From NCBI GenBank assembly GCA_009760855.2, contig WPIO01000002.1, forward strand, positions 9,170,001-9,234,000: 64,000 nt of DNA, in the 5' to 3' direction. Shown one piece after another: positions 45,806-57,659 of this stretch. The notes beneath the pieces were generated by a model. It was not told where the DNA came from, did no database searches, and saw nothing but the letters and a program-made list of their open reading frames with translations. Origin of the DNA: Cristatella mucedo. Taxonomy: Eukaryota; Bryozoa; Phylactolaemata; Cristatellidae. Position numbers and translations under genes: made by a program. Numbering within the stretch: position 1 is the stretch's first letter; the number at the start of each line of letters is the position of its first letter.

Positions 45806-45979
45806 TTGTCAAGAGCCCTAAGACAAACAAATTTCTCCTAAAGGACATCACAACTCGCTGTAAGAGAAGCAGTAAAAAGAAGAGTATGCTAAACAATCTG
45901 CACTATAATGCTCAGACAAGCATACCAAAGAATAAAAGAAGGCACTCAGGCCGCTTGTTAGTTGGAGCCCTAGTCGGTC

Positions 45980-46160
45980 ATTTGTACATGAAAATAATGA
46001 TAATGCACTCGATGAAGCATGACCTCAGAGAACTCAACCTCTCTCTGGGTGCTTTACATTTGCTGCAAATGGAAATGCAATTGAATGTTGAGTAAAATCA
46101 TGCTTGAAAAAACAAAATGAGTAACATGGTAAGGGTTGACGTGCACAGGGTCAGCATGCA
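45980..46160 (-). mobile_element. L2-like LINE 3' tail (group 1), second of two in a row
   Basis: AATAATGATAATGCACTCGATGAAG, the hairpin, then CATTTGCTGCAAATGG and GGTTGACGTGCACAGGGTCAGC, all as in the larger copy just downstream. It ends where the ATT tail of the next copy begins (46,168). Confidence 0.8.
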
Positions 46161-46164
46161 AGTA

Positions 46165-47285
46165 TGGTAATAATAATAATAATAATATTGCACTTGATAA
46201 AGCGCCCTCAGAGAACTTAATCTCTTTCTAGGCGCTTTACATTTGCTGCAAAGTGATACGCAATAGAATAGTAAGTAAAATCATGCTTGAAAAACAAACA
46301 AAATGAATAACATGGTTAGGGGTTACATGCACTGGGTCAGCATGCAAATGTGGTTAGTGGCAGCATGAACAGTGTCAGCACGCATAAGCACATCGAGGAC
46401 GAATCACAAGGACCCACTAAATGCTGTCCTAAATAGGTATGTTTTTAAGTTTCTTTTAAATGTGGTAGAGGTAGAGGCTGTGGGTAAGTGGCAGCATGCA
46501 CGGTGTCAGCACGCATAAGCACATGAAGGACGAATCACAGGGACCCACCAAATGCTGTCATATATAGGTGTGTTTTTAAATTCTTTTTAAATGTGGTCAG
46601 GTCAGGGGATGTTCTGACGCAGGTCGGGAGGGAGTTCCAGGCTTTGGGAGCATACGAACTAAATGCACGGTCTCCAAAAGGTTTGAGGTTTGTACGGGGT
46701 ATTTGTAGACTGTTGGATTCCGAAAAGCGGTGGTACGATGCTTGGCCTGATGGGGGAGTATATCTGCGAGATAGGCTGGAGCCAAAGAATGAAGTGACCT
46801 ACAAGTGAGTGACAAAACCTTGAAGTCAATCTGTTGCTTGACTGGTAGCCAGTGCAGGTCGGCGAGATGTGGAGTAATGTGGCAACTGCGACGCTCACGA
46901 CAGACAAGTCTAGCTGCAGACTTTTGCACCAGCTGCAATCGCCTGATCACACTTGCCGGTAGGCCAGCAAGCAGCGAGTTGCAGAAGTCGAGACGGGATG
47001 TCACGAATGTATGGACCAACTTGGACGTGGTATCCTTATCTAAACAAGCCCAAATTTTAGCAATGTTATGAAGCTGAAAATAGGCGGATTTGACTGTGGA
47101 GCTGATATGGTCGTCTAATGAGAGGTCGCTTTGGTATATGACACCTAGATTTCGAGCTTATTCAACTGGAGATATGCTGGCAGAGCAAGTTTTGAGCGTC
47201 AGCCTTTCCAATTTGAAAAATAGGTTACCGGTTTACCATACAAAACAATTCGCTCTTGCCCCAGTCACAACGTGCTCAGTTTGGT
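46165..47285 (-). mobile_element. L2-like LINE (group 1), C-terminal coding part plus full 3' UTR
   Basis: A 140-codon minus frame (46,597-47,019) reads FVTSRLDFCNSLLAGLPASV, RRLQLVQKSAARLVCRERRS, HITPHLADLHWLPVKQQIDF and YLADILPHQAKHRTTAFRN. This is the typical post-RT region of L2/CR1-like LINEs. Below it lies the 3' UTR, which contains a tandem duplication of about 131 bp (starts at 46,357 and 46,488), then the hairpin (46,199-46,240) and ATT tail. The upstream RT part (47,020-47,285) is degraded. Confidence 0.9.
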
Positions 47286-47344
47286 AACGCAAAAGCATAA
47301 AAAGAGCGATCTATCTGGGGAGAGCAAACGCTGCGAGATAAAAG

Positions 47345-48025
47345 CAGGCCTATTTTATTTTTGAATGACGTCAAATCAGGAGATGACATAGTGTCAGTCG
47401 CTCGCCAGTTTCAAGGTTTAAGAGCATCGCGACTGGGGTGCGATCTGCAAGAGAATTTGAAGGTCAAAAGGCGCTCCACCAATCGACCGATCGAGTCAGA
47501 AGTGCGATTGGTATGCGACTGTAGAATTTATGCGACACTAATTCATATAGGTAGTATAGCCATAGCGAGAGAGTGGAGGGCCCTAAAGGTTAGCGGCAGA
47601 ATCTTGAAGCCGATGTGGTTCTTGATGGGCAGCCAGTGCAGATTGGTTGGCAGCGGTTTGATGCAGCTGTTACGATGCTTACGACACGGAAACGTCGTTA
47701 CCGAGTTTTGCACCAACAGTGGTGTCTTATTGCACGGGGATGAAGACCTAAAAAGTAGTGAGTTACAGAAGTCTAGTCGAAATGTGACGAATGCTGGACC
47801 AGCTTGGATCATGTATCTTTACCTTACTTAGCCTGGATTTTGGCAATGTTACAAAGGTGAAAATACGCAGACTTGGCTGTGAAGCTGATGTGCTCATTCA
47901 GATGAAGTCATTTTGGATGAGGAAACCTGGATTTCGTGCAAAGGCTACACGAGATATGCTTGTAAAGCCGATTTGAAGCATCAGGCTTTCCAAAATCCGA
48001 GTACAGTTTGGCTAGCACATACCCG
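47345..48025 (-). mobile_element. L2-like LINE, C-terminal part (group 1 relative)
   Basis: The minus frame 47,543-47,812 reads PAFVTFRLDFCNSLLFRSSS, VQNSVTTFPCRKHRN and NLHWLPIKNHIGFKILPLTF. It is more diverged from the 46-47 kb copy than that copy is from 59.6 kb, so it is another subfamily. Confidence 0.8.
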
Positions 48026-48189
48026 GTATACGTATTGGGTAAAGTTGAATTTTTCTAGTGACACAACTAAAAAAGGATTGACCCATAGAAGCATTTAAAA
48101 CTGTTTTTGAAGCAGGCCTTCTTGGTCTGCACCCAGACTCGGCCGATAGCCATGATAACCTCACTGCAGGGAGCATTCAATTTAGGAGT

Positions 48190-49165
48190 GTCATGATGAG
48201 TACATTCCTTCCGTACATTCTTTCCGTGTACAGAACCGCCGAGATTTCTTTCAATTTACCAAACAACTTCAAAAGATGCGTCGCAGTAAGGCTTGACTGT
48301 CGCTTTAAGAAGTCTAGGTCTGATGACAATCTAGCCGATTTCAAAGACTTCCTCCGAGTCTACACTCGCAAGCTTAGAAAAGCCGAGGCTTCTTTGTTCG
48401 CTCGAAAACCTGTCAGTCAGATCCGAAAAAGATTTACATGACGGTCAATGGTTTGCTTACTAATTCTGAGCGGTCTCACTCCTCAGATATTAAAGGCCTG
48501 CTAGACAAGTTTAAAGCTTTCTTCACTGAAAAATTTCGCACATTCCAGCTTGCATAAAATCCCCTACTAATAAACAATTGCTGAGTCTCAACCCGTAACC
48601 TTCATTAAGAGATTTTTGGGATTTAAGCACGCGACGTGGCTGCCTTAGTCAAGCCAAGTAAAAAGAGCTCGTCTCCTGAGGACCCCATACTGTCCTCTCG
48701 ATCTTCTCGGTCTTTACTGGCAGACGCCCTTCGCACAGCCATAACTGAGAATTGTCATGCTCCTGTGGAAGAAGGGATTGTACCAAAGGGCTTCCTTCAA
48801 ATCGGCAGTCGTTCGGCCGATACTGATCAGATATCAGCCTGGATCAGAGACTGAGGTTCTTGCAAACTTTCACCCCGTTTCTCCTCTTCCTTTTTCGTCA
48901 AGAATTCTTGAAAAATTTTTCTCGAAAAGCAGCTCGCAGTCCTTATTGACAAGTATGAATATTCAGAAAAGCTTCATTCGGGCGCATGGAATAGGATATC
49001 AATTTTATGCTGAAGATGTTCAGCTTTATTCTTTATTTAAACCCTCGTAATCTGCTTCAGCAACTGATAAACTGATCGCTTGCCTCTCAGACATTCGATC
49101 TCCGATGTCGGCAAATTTCCTTAAGCTTAACGACATACAACTGAACTGTTACTTATTGAAACCCC
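48190..49165 (+). mobile_element. L2-like LINE, EN-RT linker and RT, internally deleted
   Basis: The plus strand reads NFKRCVAVRLDCRFKKSRSD and VYTRKLRKAEASLFARKP (linker between endonuclease and RT), then KSAVVRPILIRYQPGSETEV, NFHPVSPLPFSSRILEKF, and after a jump HGIGYQFYAEDVQLYSLF and SANFLKLND. The jump removes the RT fingers and palm start. The catalytic motif is FYAED instead of FYADD, so this RT would be inactive even without the deletion. It meets the next LINE tail to tail near 49,200. Confidence 0.85.
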
Positions 49166-49204
49166 AAGCGAGAAGATAGACTAGAAGATTTTGCGCATCT
49201 AATA

Positions 49205-50745
49205 AGTTATGTATGTATTTATCTCAGTCTGTAACTCCACAAAAAGCCACAAAGACTATATGGGTGTTACGCGGGAGAGTTTTGCATAGCACACTCACAG
49301 CCTAAGCGGCTTTCAGTATGCATTCGGTAGCCAAAAGACTTCATCTCACGCAACGAAGAGAAAGTGAGGAGTATAGCATAGTCAGGAGAGCAGCTGAGGT
49401 AGTGAGTAGCGTTGAAGTAGCTGCTCAGGACCGCTGAAAAGGATGAGCCATAGTCGGCAGCAGGAGAGTAGTTGTCGTTTCGTAAGAATCGTGGAAGCGA
49501 GTTCCACAATCTAGGAACTGCAGAGCTAAAGCTTCGGTCACCAACGGTCTTTAAGCGGATGAATGGAACAGCTAATTTATTGGCCATACAGGACCTGAGG
49601 ACAAGATGAGGCTGAAAATGGTGCAGCAGTTCAGCTAGGTATATAGTAGCCAAGCTGAGGCAGGCCTTGTGGGTCAGCGTAAGAACTTGGCTCTGTATCC
49701 GTTGATCAACCGGCAGCCATCCTAGCTCTTTTAGCAAAGGAGACACCTATGGAACTTGAAAAATAGCCTAGCAGCCATATTCATAGCCAGCTGCAGTGGC
49801 CTAGATGATTTCTTTGGTAGCCCAGCTAAAAGAGAATTACAAGAAGCCGTCTTCTGAATGAAGGATTTAAAGTTAGGTAGATGTCGAAAACGACTCCTAA
49901 GTTTCGAGCACGTGGGAATGATCGCACAATAGCATCACCTATTAAAAGATAAAAGCGTTATATTCCAGCCACGCGCTTAGGGTGTCCTATGAGCAGCAGT
50001 TTGGTTTTATCGTCATTTAGTTTCAAAACGTTTTCCAAAATCCTGGATCGAATTTCGGCTAGGCAAGCATGTAGTTTATTAGTTGCTGCAGCAGATTGCG
50101 ATGGTTTGAACGGAAAATACAGCTGGGTATCGTCAGCATAAAAGTGATATCATATTCCACGGGCCTTGATAACTTTTCCCAGAGGTTGAGTATAAATGAA
50201 GAATAGCAAGGGACAGAGGACGGACCCCTGAGGGACTCCACAAGTGACCGGTCTCGTGGGTGAGACCTGACCCCCACGAAACACGGATTGAACACGATCA
50301 GACAAGTACGATTTATACCACACCAGTGCCTCGTCTCCCAGACTGATCGTTGTTCTCAATCGTTCAAGTAGGACATCGTGATCAATGGTGTTGAAGCAGC
50401 TGATAGATCTTGCAGAGCTAGGGCAGTGACATTCCCGTTATCGTTGCTGTACAGCATGTGATTGTTAACACGCTAGAGAGCAGTTTCAGTGGAGTGCTGC
50501 CTCTTGAACCCCAATAGAAATTTTTTGGAGATTTTATTTTTAATATCCGCTAAGAGCTGCTTTGTGACAGTTTTTCAAGAATCTTTGACAGAAAAGGAAG
50601 GAGGGAAACCGGTCGATAAATTACAAGAACCTTTGTATCTAATCCAGGCATTTTAATTATCGATCTAACAATTGCCGATTTGAAGAACTTTTCTACGACC
50701 CCTGTTGTGTGACAGTGCCTCCGCCGGCGGCTGTTCAAGTGTGAG
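49205..50745 (-). mobile_element. L2-like LINE (group 2), RT and C-terminus, longest group-2 copy
   Basis: On the minus strand, reading from 50,738 down: VEKFFKSAIVRSIIKMPGLD and YRPVSLLPFLSKILEKL (RT start), TIDHDVLLERLRTTISLGDE, WYKSYLSDRVQSVFRGGQVS, CGVPQGSVLCPLLFFIYTQP, FYADD (codons at 50,129-50,143), LKLNDDKTKLLLIGHP, LLKELGWLPVDQRIQSQVLT, then the group-2 C-terminus ending CECAMQNSPA. All RT motifs in order are visible but several frameshifts and stops separate them. The endonuclease is absent (5' truncation), and a possible solo LTR starts at the truncation point. Confidence 0.9.
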
Positions 50746-51025
50746 TCTCGGGGAGAAACAGCGGGCGCACGTGAAAACGAGACTTTCCTTTATTACCCTC
50801 AACGGGCACATATCTATGGGAGCCCAATCAATCGCAGCAGACGACACGAAATATAACCTGCACTAGTGGCCTGACACTGCGCTGCTTCAATGGTTTAGCT
50901 ATTAGCCGCAGACGAGGCCTGAGCACACTAGTGTCAGGCGCTTTGCTAATTACAGCAGAAGCCGAAGGCGAACACAACACCCCTTTTCCCTAAGAATCAT
51001 TAGAAATCTCGGTTATGGCAGATAT
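50706..51025 (-). mobile_element. possible solo LTR or short GC-rich insertion
   Basis: Between two LINE pieces. On the minus strand it carries AATAAAGG (50,788-50,795 on the plus strand reads CCTTTATT) then ends CGCCGGCGGAGGCACTGTCA, resembling the R-U5 end of an LTR. It includes a 10-bp inverted repeat (50,869-50,878 with 50,930-50,939). No partner LTR is seen. Confidence 0.25.
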
Positions 51026-51054
51026 GCTGCTGTGCGACAGTTTTGATGCGTTTG

Positions 51055-51318
51055 GAATTTAGGTGTTCTCGATGGCAGCTGCCTAAATTTGGAAAGTTTC
51101 ATTAAGAAGACTGCGTCCACTGCTAGCCTTCACTTCCGATCCCTGTCTAAGATTATGGACTGCCTGTCACGGTTACTTGCAAAAAATTTAAATAGCTCCT
51201 TGATTGTGACTCGGCTAGATTATTTCGATTATATTTTGGCTGACCTACCGGAAAAAGCCATTAGGCTGTTGCAACTGGTGATGAATATGGCTGCAAGGCA
51301 AATTTAAAAATTCCAGAG
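51055..51318 (+). mobile_element. L2-like LINE fragment, interrupted on its 3' side
   Basis: The plus strand reads FIKKTASTASLHFRSLSKIM, then VTRLDYFDYILADLPEKAIR and LLQLVMNMAARQI. It is cut off exactly where the ATT-rich tail of a minus-strand LINE starts (51,319), so that LINE inserted into it or next to it. Confidence 0.8.
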
Positions 51319-52690
51319 GTTACAACAATAACGATAATAATGTATTTGTATAGCGCCATCAGAGAAAAGACTCTTTCTCTCTCTCTCACTCTCTCTCTTT
51401 CTCTTTAGGCACTTTACGGATGCTGCATTTAAAGAATTACCAAATGTTTGATGGTAACGTACGCAAGCAGCAAGCATAGTGGAAGCAGGTACGAGTACAC
51501 GAAGAACGAATCACAAAGACCTTCTAAATGCTGTACTAAAAAGGTGCGTTTTAAGCTTCTTTTTAAATGTCGTCATGTCAGTGGACGTTGTGACGTGCGT
51601 AGGTTGTAAATTTCTGGCTTAAGGAGCATAGGAACTAAAGGCACGGTCTCCAGTGGTTTTGAGGTTCATGTGAGGTAAATCGAAATGATTTGGGCCAGAA
51701 CAGCAGTACGACTCTTCGCCTGGTGGGGGAGTAGTTCTGAGAGGTACGCTAAAGCCAGAGAAGGAAGGGACCTACAGGTAAGTGACAGAACGTTGAAGTC
51801 AATGTGCTGCTTAATTGGGAGCCAGTGCAGGTCGGCGAGAAGTGGTGTGTTGTGGCAATTTCGAAGCTCATGACAGGCGAGCCGTACCTGCAGAGTTGTG
51901 CACCAACTGCAATCGCTTGATTGCACATGCCGGTAGACCAGCTAACAGTCAGTTAAGAAGTCAAGACGGGGTGCCTGAATTTCAGCAATGTTGTGTAGCT
52001 AAAAGAAGGCAGACTTGACTGTGGAGCTAATGTGGTCGTCAAGGGAGAAGTCACTTTGGAACAAGATACCTAGATAAGTACGCATTTAACAGGATATATG
52101 TTGGCTGAGCCGAATTTGAGCGTCAGGTTTACCAATTTCTGAATCACACTTGGTTTACTCATAACTAGTTAGTTGGTTTTGTCGTCATTCAATTTAAGAA
52201 AGTTAGCTGCTACCCATGTGTGAATGTCACAAATACATGCACCAAGGGTGTGTAGAGATTTTGACGTCCTCAAGAGCTGGATGGGTTCAAAGCAAATGTG
52301 ATACAGAGTGTCGTCCGTTATCTGCATAGAAGTGAAAGCCTAGACTGTACTTGGCGATCACACCGGTGATAAGGAGAGTATAAACTGCGAAAACAAACGG
52401 ACAGAGCACAGAGCTCTGAGGTACCCTGTACTTAAGTGGTTCCTCGGATGATCTTTGTCCGTTCAAACCTATCCTCTAGAGTCTCCCACTGAGACAGGAC
52501 CTGAACTGTTGCAGAGCAGTGCCAGTGATTCCCAGGCGAGATTTAAGACGCTTAAGAAGGACTTTGTGATCAATAATATCAAAGTTTCTCGCTTCCCGAC
52601 ATAAAGTGTGCAAATCCGCGCTCGTTGTTCGTTGCATGATTCTTCCGAATATCGATGTTCTCCCTAACATCGTATACGGAAACGATACAG
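51319..52690 (-). mobile_element. L2-like LINE (group 1), partial RT to 3' end
   Basis: 3' hairpin and ATT-like tail at 51,319-51,425, then 3' UTR, C-terminal coding (minus, 51,666-51,926: CHELRNCHNTPLLADLHWLP, RSLPSLALAYLSELLPHQAK), and RT remains up to 52,694 (FDIIDHKVLLKRLKSRLGIT, ALQQFRSCLSGR). The hairpin loop carries a (CT)n expansion (51,372-51,405), an odd place for a microsatellite. Stops and frameshifts are abundant. Confidence 0.88.
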
Positions 52691-53044
52691 CCAAGACCTG
52701 TTTAAAGTTATTTTAATTTTATTTGACCATAACGCGTAAGAAATAACACGTCTATGGATATCTAAACGCTTATCGCTTCGGGCTGCTCTGGGTCTCCCAA
52801 GCCGGCGGTGGCCTTAGTTAGCTACGCCGGCGGCTAGTAACCTGTAAGTTATGATCTTTCGCAGCTATTATTGCTTCATCATCGTAGATCAAATGCATTC
52901 CTAGATGTTAATGCTGTTGCTAGGATTCGTGAATTATGCATTAACAAAAGAAAAGCACCCCGGAGCCGCCGCGGTGGCGGGAGCCGCCAGCTTTGATGCC
53001 ACTCGTTTTGCGGAAACTTTGAGCTGATTACCTGCTCATTAGGT

Positions 53045-53763
53045 ATGCCTAGTATTGTCTCGAATCGCTCAGCACGCTCCCCTACATGCGTCACCGTGAA
53101 TCTCTCTAACTTAGTCGTCATCAGGCCTGTTATAACTCCGGCGGCCCGACTTAACGCGTGCCTTTGGAATCCTCACTCTATGAGCAATAAACATCTGGTG
53201 ATAAGCGACCTTATTTCTGAAAATGGTCTCGACCTGCTAGCCTTAAATGAAACTTAGCTAAAATCGGTTTACTGTATGACAATTAAAGACGCTATCTCGA
53301 CTGGTTTCTCATTATTTCACACCTCCAGATCAATCAAAACGGGAGGTGGAGTTGCTGTTATCGTATGGTCAAAATTCAACTTCAAGCCATTTGCAGCACC
53401 CTTGAAGCAGTCTTTTAAATAGACTGTCATGATTTCACCCAATAACAAGCTACCGATGGTGGCAGTAGCCTATCACCCACCAGGTACAAAATCTTGTTTT
53501 ATCTCAGATTTCTCGGAGCTCATTTCGATTCTGTGTGCAAGAAATCGATCCTTCCTCGCTATGGGTGATTTCAACATTCACTTTGATAACTTATCTGATG
53601 CCTTCCGCACTAAATTTCGTGCATTGACTGACTCATTGTCTCTTGTGGCTCATGTGCATGGCCCTAATCACATCAAGGGTCACACACTCGACCACATTTT
53701 CTCTTTGAACTGCAATTTGTCATCACCAAATATTACCAAATCCTGCTTATCTGACCACGTGTA
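53045..53763 (+). pseudogene. apurinic-type endonuclease domain of the L2-like LINE
   Basis: Motifs in order: LNACLWNPHSMSNK (conserved Asn), DLISENGLDLLALNET (catalytic Glu in the LxLxET motif), a gap with a stop at 53,258, AYHPPGT, SFLAMGDFNIHFD (catalytic GDFN), TLDHIFS and SDHV (final catalytic His). In the family this domain nicks target DNA to prime reverse transcription. All key residues remain but in-frame stops at about 53,258 and 53,420 break it. Confidence 0.88.
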
Positions 53764-54430
53764 GATCTCATTCAGTCTACAGTGTGTGGCCGCCTCCTCC
53801 TTCTCTACAATCACTCATTGAATTGCGAATCCTCAAGACCCTTGACATCGATGCTGTCCGTGCGAGAATATCTGCCTCGCCTCTACTGCTCAGTCTTCTC
53901 TCCGATCTGTCATCATTAGTAGATATCTACACCACGACACTAGCTGACACGATCGACGAGTTTGCACTTCTGGCTAAGTGCACTGTGTGCAATCGCCCAG
54001 ACGGCCAATGGTTTACCACAAACATTAAAATAGCTAGGTCTACTAAGCGCAAGTTTGAAAAAAACATACAAAAGATCAGGACTGATTGTCCATAGACAGG
54101 CGTACGAGGACTACTGTAGGTCACACCAATCGAACCCTAGCAAAGGCCATATCTAGCTTCTATGATGATATTGTTGAATTAAATATGCAAAATCCTAAAA
54201 TGATTATGTCAACGTTCAACCATCTCCTCAACCACTGCCAGATTAGCTCCTTACGTGAGGATCCCTGTATTGATGTAGCTGATCTCTGCTCTCGATTCTT
54301 TGTCCAGAGGATTGACAAGATCAGGGAGTCGATCCATGCGATGGCAGCATCCCTCCTAGAATGCTTGCCCTCGATTACTTGCAGCACCTCAATGTCTACA
54401 TTCAAGTAGGTCAGTAGTGATATCATCCTG

Positions 54431-55250
54431 ATGTTCATATCCCAATCAAAGAAGACACCTAGTCCTTTGGACCCTATTCCCACTGTCCTGATCCTGTGTT
54501 GTATTGATCTGCAGCTGCCATGCATAAATAACATAATTAAAATGTCATTAGCCTCAGATCATGTCCCAGCACCTTGCAAAAAAGCTGTAGTCAGGCCAAT
54601 ACTCAAGAAAACAACTTTAGACCAAGAGAACTTGAGCAACTACCGCCCAGTCTCAGTTCTACCATTCCCATCAACGACACTGGAACGGGTCGCAGCAGAC
54701 CAGCTGAACTCATATATTGAAATTTCAAACCTTGCTAGTTAGTTCCACTCTGGCTTTAGAGCTAATCACTCCAAAGAGTCAGCATTACTTCGGGTGTACA
54801 ACGACCTACTTAGGAATGCAGACACGAGTAGAGTATTTCTGCTAGTTTTTCTCGATCTTTCGGCAGCTTTTGACACTATCGATCCCCAAATTCACCTTGA
54901 GCGCCTCTCATCTCACTTGGGCATTACTGGCACTGCACTGCAATGGTTCAGGTCCTATCTCAGTGGCAGACTCCGGAGTATTCATGTGAATAAACAAATA
55001 TCATCCGAGGTACCTCTGAAATATGGGTTATCTTATTAAGGCTCTGCACTCCGATTCTTTTCATGGTGTGTCCTCTCCCTCATGTCGATGCGATTGCCAA
55101 GCACAATCTAGGCTTTCACTTCTATGCGGATGACACTCAGCTGTACCTTTGCTTTGATTCCTCCCAGCCTTCCAGCACCTCGAATTCTATCAACTCCCTT
55201 GCTGCATGTATTGGTGACGTCCGCACATGAATGGTAGCAAAGTTTCTTTA
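54431..55250 (+). pseudogene. reverse transcriptase domain of the L2-like LINE
   Basis: Motifs: CKKAVVRPILKKTTLDQENL, NYRPVSVLPFPSTTLERVAA, FHSGFRANHSKESALLRVYN, LVFLDLSAAFDTIDPQIHLE (first catalytic Asp), GITGTALQWFRSYLSGR, then after a frameshift near 55,035 HNLGFHFYADDTQLYLCFDS (catalytic FYADD at 55,120-55,134). The PQGSVLGPLLF block between them is damaged. Length to the end of the palm fits L2/CR1 elements. It is not expressed as a whole because of stops at 54,740 and elsewhere. Confidence 0.88.
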
Positions 55251-55499
55251 ATTAAATGATGATCATACGAACTAACTCACTGCTTGCTGGCCTACTGGAA
55301 TGTGTAATCAGGCGCTTACAGCTGGTGCAAATCTCTTCAGTCAGGCTTGTCTGTTGTGAGCGTCGCAGTTGCCACATCAAATCACTTCTCGCTTACATAA
55401 TGCATGGTCATTTCATGTAGTAACAGTAAATGGAAGCGCACATTGCGCCCTCGGTGCTGACGAGCTGACAGCTCGATCATCAAACGATTTCAATTTAGT

Positions 55500-56070
55500 G
55501 CGAAATTACTAGAACGAAGAAAGAACCGGACGCCGAGGAGTATGTGGAGCGAGAGCGCCCTGGACTAGCAACGAGGTTGGATACATGGGATGGTGCAAGC
55601 GAGTGCATCGACCTAGAATACAGACAGAATCTTGGAATCGGTTTGACTCTTGACAGGGAGCCAGAATTTTTGCACAAGTTGCAGGCAATTGGGCGGGCCG
55701 GCCAAACTCTGACATCTCCCACTAAGGTAGGAGACCAAATCTAGCTTAGCACTTGGCCAGATATACCTAAGCGTGTCGAGAGGCGCATCGGAAGGATTTG
55801 CTGATCAGTTTCGACAAATGCTGCTCGTAGATCTAGGAGAACTAACCTGATCAGAATTATTCGGACGGTCATTTTAAACCCGAAGCAAAACTGTTTCCAT
55901 AGGCTGGTTAGCTTAAAATTCCGATTGGAACCTGCCAGAAAGATCTGATTAATTTAGGTAGACTTTTAGTTTCTAGGCAACAATTTTCCAAGAGTTTTTG
56001 ATAAGAATGGCAGAGTTGAGACTAGACGAAAGCTACTTAAATTTACATGATGGAGCGTCGGATTTCTAAC
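55500..56070 (-). mobile_element. diverged L2/CR1-like LINE, C-terminal and RT-start pieces
   Basis: The minus strand at 55,540-55,720 reads RSMHSLAPSHVSNLVASPGR and SRSTYSSASGSFF, matching the LAP-YLSDLL--Y-PSR-LRSS pattern of such LINEs. At 55,980-56,050 it reads QLCHSYQKLLEN, a faint echo of RPISLLPFLSKLLEK. This group is distinct from groups 1 and 2. Confidence 0.5.
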
Positions 56071-56995
56071 TATAAATCTGAAAATAAGTTCAGCTAAACT
56101 ATCAAGGATCGCACCGCAATCCAAATAATTACACGTACCGTGCGGTCTAGTACTGACCTGAGCTATACCTCGGACAGTCGAGCTTGAAAGGAAATCTTTC
56201 AGGTTTGTCAGTTGCTGTATTCATATAAGTGATTGTACAGCGGTGAGATTATCAACTAACCGAATTGAGAAACCTGCTGCAAAACCGGTGGAGTACTGTG
56301 CTGACTACTCCTTGCTCAGTGTCACACTTTAATATCACTGGGGTTGGAAGCTCACAAGGATTCAATGAAAGCAATATATTCCAAGCATAAGCCCACGGCT
56401 TCTCTGGTTGGCCTAGATGTTGATGATGCGCAATGTTGGTGTGGGATAAAACGATTGGACTCGCCAACAGGAAGCCGACTGTCTCTTTTCTATCCCGCTA
56501 AACTAAATGATCCCGAGATCTTTAGCTCCTTATTATTAACGTGACACTGGGTTCTGTCGAGTATGAGATGAGTCCGAGTCTGTATATTTGTTTTCCCAGC
56601 AACTCTGTGGCCTGTAACTGTAACTAATTCTGCTAATAGTTAATGTCGCCGTGTCGTCGTGCAAAGGAGTGATATGTTGAAACCAAGGTACAAAAGAGTC
56701 AGCAGCAGCAAGGCTTTAAGGCTTTAAGGAGTTCACTTGCAGCCAAATTATGAATTCACACCACAATGGATGCACAAATATGGAGACACGAGAGGATCGG
56801 TAGCTCCAATGGGAGGAAGCAAAAGGTCTGAGTTCTTTCTTGCTTGGCCAACAGCTTTAAGGCTGCTGTGCGGCTTAAGTGGGGTAGCAAAAATGCAATC
56901 TTTGGAGCTGGATTAAAGGATACTAAAATCAGTAGAGAAAAATTTCGCACCCTTTCGGCAAAAACTGAGATATTTCCTCTATTTTTGACCACGCC
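56071..56995. other. unique sequence, nothing recognised
   Basis: No open frame above 88 codons and no repeat could be matched. Confidence 0.35.
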
Positions 56996-56999
56996 AGCT

Positions 57000-57057
57000 G
57001 CTCTCTCTCTCTGTCTCTCACTCTCTCTCTCTCTCTCTCTCTCACTCTCTCTTGTCC
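57000..57057. repeat. (CT)n microsatellite
   Basis: CT repeat with G and A interruptions. Confidence 0.93.
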
Positions 57058-57655
57058 GCTCTCGGGCTTCAACATCTGATCCGAATAAAGATGTATCGTC
57101 AAGGATATGACGGTAAAAATAGTAACCTTTGCGACTTCAGCAATCGTGAACGTGTCATACATGAGGTGGCTCAAACCGTTGTCTGCGCGTGCTGCATGCA
57201 ACCAGCGATTCATTAGCGGAGGGCTGTTGGCAAAGAGAGTGGCGACCGCAGCTAACTTGATACTGGTCAGACGCACATCTGATTGCTGGACGACAGTCGC
57301 GGCGAGCTAAGCTTCCCACGGCTGTGTGAAAACGGACGCTGACCTTTTTTCTGACTCCCCGTGTGCGTGCAAGAATGGACGGAGGGCTGAAAATGATCGA
57401 AGGTGAAATTGAATCGCACGGGCTTCGGAAGGCCCAGAGGTCAAGGGTCGAGCTTGTTTCATGCCGCTTGAACTTGTTGGCCGGAGGCGGAGAAATCCCG
57501 CTCGCCGTATTGATCGCCGATAAGAATTGCCATTCTTTAGGGCGCTGACAGCGTTCATGAATGATGAATTAAGGTACTTTTAGGTAGAGAAAACCGAACA
57601 CTCAGAATACGTAATCTTCCACGTTGAAGAGAATTAGTTTCGGAAAGGAAAATAA
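57058..57655. other. unique sequence, nothing recognised
   Basis: No supported feature. Confidence 0.35.
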
Positions 57656-57659
57656 AGCT

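Larger units (their letters stand above)
52880..55420 (+). mobile_element. most complete L2-like LINE in the window (EN + RT)
   Basis: Starts with a basic leader (VARIRELCINKRKAPRSRR), then the endonuclease (53,045-53,763), a linker (53,784-54,430), RT (54,431-55,250) and a short C-terminal piece LLECVIRRLQLVQISSVRLV near 55,290-55,350. A deletion near 55,250 removed the RT thumb to C-terminal linker, and the 3' UTR and hairpin are missing. The RT block LGITGTALQWFRSYLSGR and the C-terminal motif place it with group 1. At least ten stops or frameshifts make it dead. Confidence 0.9.
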
